A stretch of DNA of 19,529 nt from Betaproteobacteria bacterium UBA2293 (GCA_002345845.1 DDWF01000298.1:1-19529); one strand, 5' to 3'; shown: positions 1-7,942, counted from the stretch's first letter. Notes: generated by a model not told the origin, from the letters alone. Program-made: numbers and translations.

Positions 1-1231
1 TCAGCGAGACGATGCTGACCATGTACACGAAGCCGAAGGCGAGCACCGCGAAAAGCACTGACTGTGGCGCCGTCTGGCCGCCGAGGCGGACGTTGTAGAC
101 GACCGCCGGGTGCATGGCGCGGACCAGTTCGCGATAGACCTGTTTATAAAGCAGCAACGCCCGCATCATCTTGATGCCGCCACCGGTGGACCCGGCGCTG
201 GTGACGAAACTGCACAGAAAGAGCATCCACAATCCGGCGAACATTGGCCACAGGCCGTAATCGGTGGTTGAGTAGCCCGTCGTCGTCGCTACCGAAATGA
301 CGTTGAAGACGGTGTAGCGCAGCGCTGTGGACACGTCCTCGTAAACGCCGTCCTTCCAGATGTAGTTGGCCAGCAGGATGACGCTGACGGCGAGCACGGC
401 GATGAACCAGCCAGCCTCCGGATCGCGGGCGTAGGCCCAGGGCGAGCGGCCGCTGATGGCGACGAAGTGGGTGGCGTAGTTGATGCCGGAAAAGACCATG
501 AAGGCGATGCAGATCCATTCGATGGCCACCGAATTGAAAAAACCGAGGCTGGCATCATGCGTCGAGAAGCCCCCCAGCGATACGGTCGTGAACGCATGGC
601 AGACGGCATCGAACCAGCCCATGCCGGCCCAGCGGTAAGCGACGATGCAGGCGATGGTGATGGCGAAATAGATGAACCACAGCCCCTTGGCGGTCTCGGC
701 GACGCGCGGCGTCATCTTCGAATCTTTCATCGGCCCCGGTATTTCCGCCTGCAGCATCTGCCGGCCACCGATGCCGAGCAGCGGCAGGATGGCGACAGCG
801 AGCACGATCAGGCCCATGCCGCCCAGCCACTGCATCAGGTGGCGCCACAGGTTGATCGACATCGGCAGCTGGTCGAGGCCGGGAATGATCGTCGCGCCGG
901 TCGCCGTCAGGCCGGAGACGGCCTCGAAATAGGCGTCCGTATGCGTCATCTCCAGATGCAGCATGAAGGGCAGCGCGGCAAAGGCCGGCAGCACCGTCCA
1001 CACCAGCACCACCAGCAGAAAGCCGTCGCGGACGTTGAGATCGCGCTTGCAGTTGCGGTAGCGGTACCAGAGGAAGGTGCCGCAGAGCACGGTGAGCAGG
1101 AAGACCTCGTCGAACACCCGCTGCGCGCCATCGTTGACCAGATGGGCGAGCGCCAGCGGGGCGAGCAGGGTCAGCCCGAAGAGCATCAGGATCAGGCCGA
1201 GCGCACGATGGACGGGAGCGAAACGAGTCAC
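1..1231 (-). CDS. trkH: Trk potassium uptake system, membrane subunit TrkH (3' end cut by window edge)
   Basis: This is the ion-conducting inner-membrane subunit of the Trk potassium uptake system, which works with the regulatory ring formed by TrkA. The GTG at 1231 opens 410 uninterrupted codons to the window edge. I chose it because AGGAG (1239-1243) precedes it by 7 bases and its first helix (LGLILMLFGL, residues 11-20) matches the family N-terminus. Three of the four selectivity-filter loops are visible: SGLTATGA (about residues 106-113), TTVSLGGFSTHD (215-226) and SVATTTGYSTTD (313-324). The LQWFGGMG-like stretch (MQWLGGMG, 133-140) and GSTGGGIK (347-354) are also typical. E. coli TrkH has 483 residues, so about 70 C-terminal residues, including the fourth filter loop, lie outside the window. 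It follows trkA by 10 bases, and its ribosome binding site overlaps the trkA stop codon, so the two are co-translated. Confidence 0.96.
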   Translation of the reverse strand, partial: MTRFAPVHRALGLILMLFGLTLLAPLALAHLVNDGAQRVFDEVFLLTVLCGTFLWYRYRNCKRDLNVRDGFLLVVLVWTVLPAFAALPFMLHLEMTHTDAYFEAVSGLTATGATIIPGLDQLPMSINLWRHLMQWLGGMGLIVLAVAILPLLGIGGRQMLQAEIPGPMKDSKMTPRVAETAKGLWFIYFAITIACIVAYRWAGMGWFDAVCHAFTTVSLGGFSTHDASLGFFNSVAIEWICIAFMVFSGINYATHFVAISGRSPWAYARDPEAGWFIAVLAVSVILLANYIWKDGVYEDVSTALRYTVFNVISVATTTGYSTTDYGLWPMFAGLWMLFLCSFVTSAGSTGGGIKMMRALLLYKQVYRELVRAMHPAVVYNVRLGGQTAPQSVLFAVLAFGFVYMVSIVSL

Positions 1232-1238
1232 CAGGCAG

Positions 1239-1243
1239 CTCCT
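1239..1243 (-). promoter_or_regulatory. Ribosome binding site deciding the GTG start of trkH
   Basis: On the minus strand AGGAG lies 7 bases before the GTG at 1231 and overlaps the last codon (TAG, 1242-1244) of trkA. This supports the GTG start of trkH and translational coupling to trkA. Confidence 0.7.
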
Positions 1244-2675
1244 AGAGGAAGTGGAAGCCGACCTGGAACAACTGTTCCACCTTCTTCACCAGCTTCTTGC
1301 GCGTGCAGAAGATGATCACGTGGTCGTCCGCTTCGATGACCGTGTCGTGGTGCGCGATCACCACCTCGCCGTAGCGGGTGATCGAAGTCCAGTCGTCGGT
1401 CTGGCCGACGACGATGGCCTCGTCGAAGTTGCGCACCAGGGCGGCAACGGTGACGCCTTGCGGCCAGTCGATTTCGTCGATGCGCCGGCCGACGATCTTC
1501 GAGGTATTGCGGTCGCCGTGGGCAACCACCTCCAGCGCCTCGGCGGCGCCGCGCCGCAGCGAGTGTACTTCGGCCACGTCGCCGTGACGAACGTAGGCGA
1601 GCAGCGTGCCGATGGAGACCTGGGCCGGTGAAATGCCGATGTCGATCGGCCCGCCCTCGATCATCTCGGCGTAGGCACGGCGATTGATCAGGGCGACGAC
1701 GCGCTTGCAGCCGAGGCGCTTGGCCAGGCTGCCGGCCATGATGTTGTCTTCGTCGTCGTTGGTGACGGCGAGGAAGAGATCCATCTCGCCGATATTCTCC
1801 TGTTCCAGCAACTCCTCGTCGGTGGCGTCGCCGTAGAGGACGAGAGTGTCGTTCAGTTCGTTGGCCAGCAGCTCGGCGCGCTCCTTGCGCCCTTCGATCA
1901 GCTTGATCTCGTAGTGCGCCTCAAGCGCCTTGGCCAGGCGCATGCCGATGTTGCCGCCACCAGCGATCATGATGCGCTCGACCCGGCTGGCCATGCGCCG
2001 CAGCTGGTGCAGCACCGGCCGGATGTTTTCGGCGGCGGCCAGCAGGAAAACCTCATCACCAGCCTCGACGATGGTATCGCCCTCGGGAAAGACCGGTTGG
2101 TCGCGACGGAAGATGGCGGCGATGCGGGCGTCGGTCTCGAGTGGCAGCAGATCGCGCAGGGCACGGATCGGCTTGTCGACCATGGCCCCGCCCTCGTAGG
2201 CGCGCACCGCCACCAGGCTGACCCGACCGCGGGCAAAACTGAGCACCTGCAGGGCCTCGGGAAACTCGATCAGGCGACGGATGTAGTCGGTGATCACCTG
2301 TTCCGGACAGAGGGCGAAGTCGACGGCGAAATTATCGGCAGCCAGCAGCGTGTCATCCTGCAGGAAGTCCTGCGAGCGCAGGCGGGCGATGCGTGTCGGC
2401 ACATTGAAGATGCTCTGCGCCAGCTTGCAGGCGACCAGATTGGCCTGATCGCTCTGGGTCACGGCGATGATCATGTCGGCGTCCTCGGCCCCGGCCCGGC
2501 GCAACACCGACGGCGTTGCCGCGTTGCCGACGACAGTGCGCAGGTCAAGACGATCCTGCAGCTGATTCAGGCGCGGGCCGTCGAAATCGACGATGGTGAT
2601 GTCGTTTTCCTCGGACACCAGCCCTTCGGCAACGCTGGCGCCGACCTGGCCGGCGCCGAGAATGATGACTTTCAT
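1242..2675 (-). CDS. trkA: Trk potassium transporter regulatory protein TrkA
   Basis: TrkA is the cytoplasmic NAD(H)/nucleotide-binding subunit that gates TrkH. The 477-residue protein (E. coli about 458) is a tandem duplication of RCK_N and RCK_C domains. The first Rossmann glycine motif is LGAGQVG (residues 6-12), followed by VVGNAATPSVLRRAGAEDADM (48-68). The second is AGGGNIG (238-244), followed by VLYGDATDEELLEQENIGEMD (279-299). The two RCK_C domains span about 150-215 and 375-460. It lies 15 bases downstream of the NtrX-type regulator and 10 bases upstream of trkH on the same strand, so one transcript very likely carries kinase, regulator and transporter. A run of G residues just upstream of the ATG (minus-strand GGCGGGGGG) is the only Shine-Dalgarno-like signal. 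Nothing is missing or broken. Confidence 0.97.
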   Translation of the reverse strand: MKVIILGAGQVGASVAEGLVSEENDITIVDFDGPRLNQLQDRLDLRTVVGNAATPSVLRRAGAEDADMIIAVTQSDQANLVACKLAQSIFNVPTRIARLRSQDFLQDDTLLAADNFAVDFALCPEQVITDYIRRLIEFPEALQVLSFARGRVSLVAVRAYEGGAMVDKPIRALRDLLPLETDARIAAIFRRDQPVFPEGDTIVEAGDEVFLLAAAENIRPVLHQLRRMASRVERIMIAGGGNIGMRLAKALEAHYEIKLIEGRKERAELLANELNDTLVLYGDATDEELLEQENIGEMDLFLAVTNDDEDNIMAGSLAKRLGCKRVVALINRRAYAEMIEGGPIDIGISPAQVSIGTLLAYVRHGDVAEVHSLRRGAAEALEVVAHGDRNTSKIVGRRIDEIDWPQGVTVAALVRNFDEAIVVGQTDDWTSITRYGEVVIAHHDTVIEADDHVIIFCTRKKLVKKVEQLFQVGFHFL

Positions 2676-2690
2676 GAATGGCCCCCCGCC

Positions 2691-3959
2691 CTACTCCTCG
2701 TTGCGTTTGCCGAGCCGAACATCAAGCTGCTTCAGCTTGCGGTACAGATGGGTACGTTCGAGACCGGAGCGCTCTGCCAGCTTGGTCATGTTGCCGCCTT
2801 CACAGCGCAGGTGATGTTCGAAATAGAGCTTCTCGAACGCATCGCGCGCCTCGCGCAGCGGTTGGTCGAAGAGCGGCAGCAGCGAGAGCAGTTCGCGGTC
2901 GGCCGACGTCTCATCCGCCGGCATCACCCGACCAACGTCCTCTGCCGATATTTCCTCTTCCAGCGCCGTCAGCGCCAGATTGCGCACGAGCACATAGAGA
3001 TCCGTCCAGCTGGCCTCCGGCCGCTGCTTCCAGGGCAGTGTGCGCAGGGCATTGAGGGCGCCGGTGGCAAAACGGCGCGGCTGAACTTCGCCACGCTCGA
3101 CGAGGTTGGTCAGCAACAGGCTGGCGATTTCCGGCAATTCGTCGGCGTGACCGACGAGCGAGGGCATGGCCACCCAGACCTCGCCGAGGCGGGCCAGCAG
3201 CTTGCTGTCCCAGCCGGCCTCAGCGAGCACGGACAAGGAGGTTACCGTGGCCGCCACCACCTGCAGGTTGAGACGATCGAGATGAGTGACGGCAAAAGCC
3301 AGATTCAGCTGCTGCATCTTGCCAAGCACCGCCAGGTCGGGAACGAAGAGCACGCCGCCGGCGATCTTCTCGAGCATTTCCTGAGTCAGCGCGCTGCTCA
3401 CGGCAGAAAGGTCGAGCCACGGGGCCCGCGGCGGCTGCAGGGTGCGGGCGCAGATTTCCGCCATGCCGCCGGTCGCCCCCTTGAGCAGCAGCACCGGCGC
3501 CTTGGCGGCGGCCTGCTCAAGGCGGCGCTTGAATTCCTTGATGAAGGCCGAGCGGGCAAAGGCATCGAGGGTCAGCGGCGGGCGCGGCGGCGGCGTGTCG
3601 TGCTTGAGCGCCTTCTGTACCGAGGCCAGCAGCTTCTGCAGGGCGATCGGCTTCTCGAGGAAGTCGAAGGCGCCGATGCGCGTCGCTTCCACCGCCGTAT
3701 CGATGGTGCCGTGACCGGACATCATCACCACCGGCATGTTCAGGTGACCGGCGGCATGCCATTCCTTGAGCAGCGAGATGCCATCGGTATCCGGCATCCA
3801 GATGTCGAGCAACACCAGATCCGGGCGCAATTCGTTGCGCAGGCGGCGGGCCGCGCCTGCATTCTCGGCCAGACGCACGTCGTAGCCCTCGTCGATCAGG
3901 ATTTCCGAGAGCAGTTCCCGGATGCCGACTTCGTCATCAACGACCAATATGATGGCCAT
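2691..3959 (-). CDS. ntrX: NtrX-type response regulator with degenerate AAA+ domain
   Basis: This 422-residue regulator has an intact receiver domain (1-120) with acidic pocket D8/D9, phospho-acceptor D52 (LVLLDIWMPDTDG), S81 and K103. It ends in a Fis-type helix-turn-helix (about 388-417, NMTKLAERSGLERTHLYRKLKQL). The middle (about 130-345) aligns with a sigma-54 activator AAA+ domain but is worn down. The Walker A position reads KGATGGMAE (160-168) with no GK(S/T/E) lysine. Walker B reads GGVLFVPDLA (201-210) instead of GGTLFLDE. The segment that should hold the sigma-54 contact loop GAFTGA is missing. By inference it binds DNA in response to phosphorylation but does not remodel sigma-54 polymerase. 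Its start overlaps the ntrY stop by 23 bases, which identifies NtrY as its partner. The nitrogen connection is in the family name only; the real stimulus is unknown. Confidence 0.9.
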   Translation of the reverse strand: MAIILVVDDEVGIRELLSEILIDEGYDVRLAENAGAARRLRNELRPDLVLLDIWMPDTDGISLLKEWHAAGHLNMPVVMMSGHGTIDTAVEATRIGAFDFLEKPIALQKLLASVQKALKHDTPPPRPPLTLDAFARSAFIKEFKRRLEQAAAKAPVLLLKGATGGMAEICARTLQPPRAPWLDLSAVSSALTQEMLEKIAGGVLFVPDLAVLGKMQQLNLAFAVTHLDRLNLQVVAATVTSLSVLAEAGWDSKLLARLGEVWVAMPSLVGHADELPEIASLLLTNLVERGEVQPRRFATGALNALRTLPWKQRPEASWTDLYVLVRNLALTALEEEISAEDVGRVMPADETSADRELLSLLPLFDQPLREARDAFEKLYFEHHLRCEGGNMTKLAERSGLERTHLYRKLKQLDVRLGKRNEE

Positions 3960-6093
3960 GCTTGCCTTCCTCCTCCTTCACCAGGGGCAGGCGAATGTCG
4001 ATTCGCGCGCCGCCCGTTGGTGAGTTGCTGATTTCGATGGTACCGAGGTGTTCCTCGACGATCTTCTTGACGATCGGCAGGCCGAGACCGGTACCGCGTG
4101 TCTTGGTGGTGACGTAAGGCTCGAAGATGCGCGGCAGCAGGTCGAGCGGAAAACCGGGCCCATTGTCGCCGATAGACAGCCGGGCATGACGTCCGAGAAG
4201 CCCGGTCAGTATCTCGATGCGGCCGTCGGCCCGGCCTTCGAGCGCATCTTCGGCATTGCGCAGCAGATTGTGGATGATCTGCCGCAGTTGGGTCGCATCG
4301 CCGAGCACCGGCGGCAGATCGGCGGCCAGCCGCACGTCGATCGTCACCGCCGACGCTTCGTAGAGCCCCAGCACCTCGCTGATCAGCGCATTGAGATCGA
4401 GTGGCGCCGTCACCGGCGCCGGCATGCGGGCGTAGTCGCGGAAATCGTCGACCATGCGCTTCATCGATTGCACCTGGTTGATGATGGTCTGCGTACCGCG
4501 CGCCAGCATCTCGGCATCGCTGTTCATCAACTTGTCGGCCAGCTTGAACTGCAGGCGCTCCGCCGACAATTGGATCGGCGTCAGCGGATTCTTGATTTCG
4601 TGTGCCAGGCGGCGCGCCACCTCGCCCCAGGCGGCGCTGCGCTGGGCGGCGATCAGCCGGGTGACGTCGTCGAAGACGACGACATCGCCGCCACCACTGC
4701 CGGCCGGCAGGCGCGAACCACGCAGCAGCAGCACCTGTGGCATGCCGTTGGCGCGCTCCAGTTCGAGCTGGGCCTGCCATTCGGCATCGTCGGTAGCGGC
4801 GAAATGCTCACGGATGAACTCGCCGAAAGACTGCTGGCGCGACCACGATTCGGGTGGCAACCCGAGCAGGCCGCTGAAATCGTCGCCGAGGATGGTACGC
4901 GCCCCTTCGTTGACGGTGCGCAGCACGAAACTGCGATCAAAGACCAGCACACCGGCCGACAGGTTGGCCAGGATGGATTCGAGATAGGCGCGCGCCGATT
5001 CCAGTTCGGCCCGATGGCGTTCGGTTTCATGCCTTGCCTCGCCGAGCTGGCGGGTCATCTGGTTGAAGGACTGGGTCAGCACGCCGAGTTCGTCGCCGCT
5101 ATACACCGCCTGGCGTGGCGAGAAATCGCCCTGGGCGACGGCCTGCGTGCCTTCGGCCAGGATGTACAGCGGCGCCGCCAGCCGGCGAGCCATCAGATAG
5201 GCCAGGGCAAAGGCGCCGAACAGGGCGACAAGCATGGTCAGTGTCAGCGTCAGGGCATAGATGCGGGTCAGCCCCTGGCGCGCAAGCTGCAGTTCCTGAT
5301 AATCGCGATAGACCGCCTGCACCGCCTCGGCATCGTGCGCCAGGCTGTCCGGCACTGGATTGGTCAGCTGCAGGATGCGCGGCTCCTCGAACATGTCGCG
5401 GGCGGCGACCGGCACCAGGACGCGCAGGAACAACTGGCCGCCGGCGCCCTCAACCGTACTCAGCGCCTGCGAACTGCGTGCCTGCTTGAGCTGTGCCGGC
5501 GACGGCAGATCCGGCAACAGGCTGCTCAGATCGGCGGTAGCACTCGACAAGAGCTGACCACCGACCGAGAACAGCGCCACCGACTGCACGCCGCGCTCCT
5601 CGCGCAGGCGCAGCAGCGCCGAACGCCGTGACACTTCCTGGATGTCGGACAGCTCACCAGCCATGCTGCGGCCCTTGTCGCCGAGGTCGGCGAGCAGCGA
5701 ATCGAGGGCCGAACGACCGAGCTGCAGGCCGGATTCGAGCGCCTTCTCGACCCGCACATCGAACCAGCTCTCGATCGAACGGGTGACGAACTGCACCGAG
5801 ACGCCGTACACCAGCGCCCCGGGGAGCACGGCGATGACGCCGAACATAAGCATCAGGCGCAGCTTGAGGCGGGAACCAAAGACCTGGGCCTGGTAGTCGC
5901 GCCACAGGGAACGCAACTGCCAGCCGACCAGGCCGACCATGCCGACGGCGAGCAGGATGTTGAGGGCGATCAGCAGCGGATAGTTGCGCGAGAAGATGAC
6001 GGTATCGGCCGCCGTCGACATCAGCAGCAGGAACCACAGGATGCCCCCGATTGCTGCTGCCAGGGCGCCGCCCGCCGCGACGAAACGCCTCAC
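3937..6093 (-). CDS. ntrY: NtrY-type membrane sensor histidine kinase
   Basis: This 718-residue sensor kinase has four predicted membrane helices (about 8-29, 37-58, 80-103 and 278-301). A periplasmic sensing segment (about 104-277) lies between the third and fourth. Then follow a HAMP linker (about 300-352), a PAS domain (about 368-480) and a HisKA domain with RRLAHEIKNPLTP, in which H498 is the phosphorylated histidine. The ATP-binding domain has N box HNLLRNAEDAL (608-618), G1 DNGPGFP (643-649) and G2 TRGTGLGLPIV (665-675). The layout matches NtrY. I chose the GTG start at 6093 because a strong GGAGG lies 4 bases upstream and the codon overlaps the TGA of the DUF4390 gene (GTGA). The downstream regulator overlaps its end, so the pair is cognate. 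The stimulus is unknown. The coupled secreted DUF4390 protein and the downstream potassium genes suggest an envelope or osmotic input, which is inference. Confidence 0.93.
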   Translation of the reverse strand: MRRFVAAGGALAAAIGGILWFLLLMSTAADTVIFSRNYPLLIALNILLAVGMVGLVGWQLRSLWRDYQAQVFGSRLKLRLMLMFGVIAVLPGALVYGVSVQFVTRSIESWFDVRVEKALESGLQLGRSALDSLLADLGDKGRSMAGELSDIQEVSRRSALLRLREERGVQSVALFSVGGQLLSSATADLSSLLPDLPSPAQLKQARSSQALSTVEGAGGQLFLRVLVPVAARDMFEEPRILQLTNPVPDSLAHDAEAVQAVYRDYQELQLARQGLTRIYALTLTLTMLVALFGAFALAYLMARRLAAPLYILAEGTQAVAQGDFSPRQAVYSGDELGVLTQSFNQMTRQLGEARHETERHRAELESARAYLESILANLSAGVLVFDRSFVLRTVNEGARTILGDDFSGLLGLPPESWSRQQSFGEFIREHFAATDDAEWQAQLELERANGMPQVLLLRGSRLPAGSGGGDVVVFDDVTRLIAAQRSAAWGEVARRLAHEIKNPLTPIQLSAERLQFKLADKLMNSDAEMLARGTQTIINQVQSMKRMVDDFRDYARMPAPVTAPLDLNALISEVLGLYEASAVTIDVRLAADLPPVLGDATQLRQIIHNLLRNAEDALEGRADGRIEILTGLLGRHARLSIGDNGPGFPLDLLPRIFEPYVTTKTRGTGLGLPIVKKIVEEHLGTIEISNSPTGGARIDIRLPLVKEEEGKHGHHIGR
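3969..3977 (-). promoter_or_regulatory. Ribosome binding site of the ntrX-type gene, inside ntrY coding sequence
   Basis: Minus-strand AAGGAGGAGGAAGG runs just upstream of the ATG at 3959, with a GGAGG core 9 bases away. It is encoded within the last codons of the kinase gene (a Lys-Glu-Glu-Glu-Gly stretch), so initiation of the regulator is embedded in the upstream gene. Confidence 0.65.
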
Positions 6094-6686
6094 TTGACCT
6101 CCGCCGGCAAGGTCAGCGTCCAGATCTTCCAGTCGGCCGCCAGGGCCCAGTCCTTGTTGCCGAGCGCGGTGATCTGGAAGGGGCGCGGCAACAAGGTGGG
6201 ATCGAGGCGCAGGCGCAGCGCCGCCTGATAGGTTTCGCCCGGGCGGACAGCCGGGTCACCCTTGTCGATGACCAGCCAGTTGCGCAGGCGGGAGAGCACG
6301 GCCAGCGCCTCACCCAGAGTCGCGAATGACTGATGCAGACCGCCCGTGGACAGCCGGTACTGGCGGGTCAGCGCGTGGTAGGAGAGGCTGTAGGTCAGCG
6401 ACCGGGCAAGCACCGTCTGGTCGAGCCAGTACCAGCGTTCGCGGGTCATTTCGTAATCGACGACGAAATAAAGCACGACGCCGCGGGCCACCGCCTCTTC
6501 CAGGCGCGGCTTGAGCTCGAAACGGAAATCGGCGGAGAGAACATAGCCCTCCTCTTCGGCCTCCAACTGCGCATTGCCGATCTGGATTTCCGCCGCCCAG
6601 GCGATCGCCGGCGCCAGCAGCAGCAAGAGCAGCCAGCGATAGAGGCGCTCAGGCAGATTTTTCGAGCAGGCAGTAATAGAAGCCAT
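6090..6686 (-). CDS. DUF4390-family secreted protein
   Basis: I recognise this as a member of the DUF4390 family of uncharacterised proteins found upstream of NtrY kinases in betaproteobacteria. The 198-residue product has a signal peptide: a basic start, the hydrophobic core WLLLLLLAPAIAWA (about residues 18-31) and cleavage likely after AWA. The mature part (AEIQIGNAQLEAEEEGYVLSADFRFEL...) looks beta-rich and ends with repeated aromatic motifs (WALAADWKIWTLTL). No catalytic motif is visible. I placed the start at the ATG at 6686, which overlaps the 3' end of rsmB by 38 bases. The frame stays open further upstream, but only as a shadow of rsmB. Its stop overlaps the ntrY start (GTGA). The likely site of action is the periplasm, and a role tied to the kinase's periplasmic sensing domain is plausible but unproven. 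Confidence 0.85.
   Translation of the reverse strand: MASITACSKNLPERLYRWLLLLLLAPAIAWAAEIQIGNAQLEAEEEGYVLSADFRFELKPRLEEAVARGVVLYFVVDYEMTRERWYWLDQTVLARSLTYSLSYHALTRQYRLSTGGLHQSFATLGEALAVLSRLRNWLVIDKGDPAVRPGETYQAALRLRLDPTLLPRPFQITALGNKDWALAADWKIWTLTLPAEVK
6098..6102 (-). promoter_or_regulatory. Ribosome binding site deciding the GTG start of ntrY
   Basis: Minus-strand GGAGG lies 4 bases before GTG (6091-6093), inside the last codons of the DUF4390 gene (Pro-Ala-Glu-Val-Lys-stop). It supports a GTG start and GTGA coupling. Confidence 0.75.
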
Positions 6687-7908
6687 CGTGTTCGGCGGTC
6701 GGCAGAAGCTGTTCCTCGTGGCGGCGGCTGGCTTGCGGCTGGCGCTCGAGAAAGCGCGCCACCTGTTCGCCGTTTTCCGCCGGAAAGACCGAGCAGGTCG
6801 CGTAAAGCAGTTTACCTCCCGGGCGGACGACCTGCCACAGCGCGGCGAGAATGCGTGCCTGACTGGTGGCGAAGCTGGTGATGTCCTCGGCCCGGCGCAG
6901 CCACTTGGCATCCGGATTACGGCGCACCACACCACTGGCCGTGCACGGCACATCGGCCAACACGGCATCGAAGGGACGGCCGTCCCACCAGCTGTCGAGG
7001 CGCAGGCAGTCGGCGGTCCGGACCTCAGCTGCCAGACCGAGGCGGCTCAAATTTTCGCTGACCCGCCGGCAACGCGCCGGCTTCAGGTCGAGGGCCAGCA
7101 GCTCAAGGTCGGCGCGTTCGAGCAGATGCGCCGTCTTGCCGCCGGGCGCCGCACAGGCATCGAGCACGCGGCTCCCTGGCCGGGCATCAAGCAATTCGGC
7201 AGCATGCTGGGCCCCCGGATCCTGGACCGACACCAGACCAGCGGCGAAGCCGGGCAAGCGTTCCACCGGCAGCGGCCGAGCCAGCATCAGCCCGGCTTCG
7301 CCCACCGGCGTCGCGACGATGTCATCGGCTGCCAGGCGCTCCTGGTATTCCTCCCGGGAGCCACGCCGCAGATTGACGCGCAGCGCCATCGGCGGCGGCG
7401 CGTTGCCGGCAGCAATGATGGCCGGCAACGACTCGGGATGGGCTTGCTGCAATTGTGCCAGCCACCAGGCCGGATGCTGGCTGCTGGCCAGCGGGTCGGC
7501 AGCCAGATCGGCGAGCAGTTCCGCTTCGCGGCGCAGATAATTGCGCAACACAGCATTGACCAGCCCGCTGAAACGTCCTTCAGCCAGTTCGCCGGCTGCC
7601 CGGACGGCCTGGTCGACGACGGTATGCGCCGCCTCCGGCCGGGTTTCCAGACGATACAGCGCCACCAGCAGCAGACAGCGGATCTCTTCGGCGGCCAGCG
7701 GATGACTGAGCAGGCGGCCGAGCAGGAAATCGCCACGGCCGTAACGGCGCAGGCTGCCATAGACAAGATCCTGAACGGACGGCCGGGCGACGGCATCAAC
7801 CCGGGCCAGTTGGCCTTCGGCCAGGCTCTGCCCAGCGATTACGGCGGCGTGGATGTGCGCCGCCTGGAGCAACGCGTAAGCAAGGGAATCGGAAGGCAAA
7901 CGGGACAT
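6649..7908 (-). CDS. rsmB: 16S rRNA (cytosine-967-C5)-methyltransferase RsmB
   Basis: RsmB uses S-adenosylmethionine to make m5C967 in 16S rRNA. The 419-residue protein (usual size about 430) begins with a NusB-like helical RNA-binding domain (about 1-140) and continues with the Rossmann methyltransferase fold. Visible motifs are the SAM-binding LDACAAPGGKT (249-259), the DVPCTASGVVRRNPDAKW stretch with C322 (motif IV), and LLYATCSVFPAENG with C372 (motif VI). The two cysteines are the usual catalytic and release residues of this m5C family. It is the first gene of the minus-strand run, and the DUF4390 gene begins inside its last codons. No Shine-Dalgarno sequence precedes the ATG, and a GATAAT hexamer lies only 8 bases before it, so the transcript may have almost no leader. 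Confidence 0.96.
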   Translation of the reverse strand: MSRLPSDSLAYALLQAAHIHAAVIAGQSLAEGQLARVDAVARPSVQDLVYGSLRRYGRGDFLLGRLLSHPLAAEEIRCLLLVALYRLETRPEAAHTVVDQAVRAAGELAEGRFSGLVNAVLRNYLRREAELLADLAADPLASSQHPAWWLAQLQQAHPESLPAIIAAGNAPPPMALRVNLRRGSREEYQERLAADDIVATPVGEAGLMLARPLPVERLPGFAAGLVSVQDPGAQHAAELLDARPGSRVLDACAAPGGKTAHLLERADLELLALDLKPARCRRVSENLSRLGLAAEVRTADCLRLDSWWDGRPFDAVLADVPCTASGVVRRNPDAKWLRRAEDITSFATSQARILAALWQVVRPGGKLLYATCSVFPAENGEQVARFLERQPQASRRHEEQLLPTAEHDGFYYCLLEKSA

Positions 7909-7916
7909 AGGCCGCG

Positions 7917-7922
7917 ATTATC
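7917..7922 (-). promoter_or_regulatory. Candidate -10 element for rsmB operon (possibly leaderless)
   Basis: Minus-strand GATAAT matches TATAAT at 5 of 6 positions and ends 8 bases before the rsmB ATG, so the start of transcription would fall within about 1-2 bases of the start codon. I see no convincing -35 element. Confidence 0.35.
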
Positions 7923-7930
7923 GCACGCGG

Positions 7931-7936
7931 CATAAT
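7931..7936 (+). promoter_or_regulatory. Candidate -10 element for the S1/P1 nuclease gene (possibly leaderless)
   Basis: CATAAT matches TATAAT at 5 of 6 positions. With the usual 6-7 base offset, transcription would start at or next to the A of the ATG at 7943. No Shine-Dalgarno sequence lies between the two. No clear -35 element is visible, so this is a weak call. Confidence 0.35.
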
Positions 7937-7942
7937 GACGCA

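Noticed and set aside
1317..1322. CACGTG inside trkA as a third parS
   Set aside because: The flanks (GAT on the left, GTC on the right) do not match GTTT/AAAC, so only the central hexamer is shared.
1914..4031. A 705-codon open frame on the plus strand opposite trkA, ntrX and the end of ntrY
   Set aside because: It spans three well-identified minus-strand genes. Its product is low-complexity (rich in Gln, His, Arg, Gly) with no recognisable domain, the usual antisense shadow of GC-rich genes.
4048..5631. A 527-codon plus-strand open frame opposite ntrY
   Set aside because: Antisense shadow of a clear kinase gene; no motifs and no ribosome binding site.
6687..6968. A longer DUF4390 product starting upstream inside rsmB
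   Set aside because: The added residues are a frame-shifted reading of rsmB and would bury the signal peptide.
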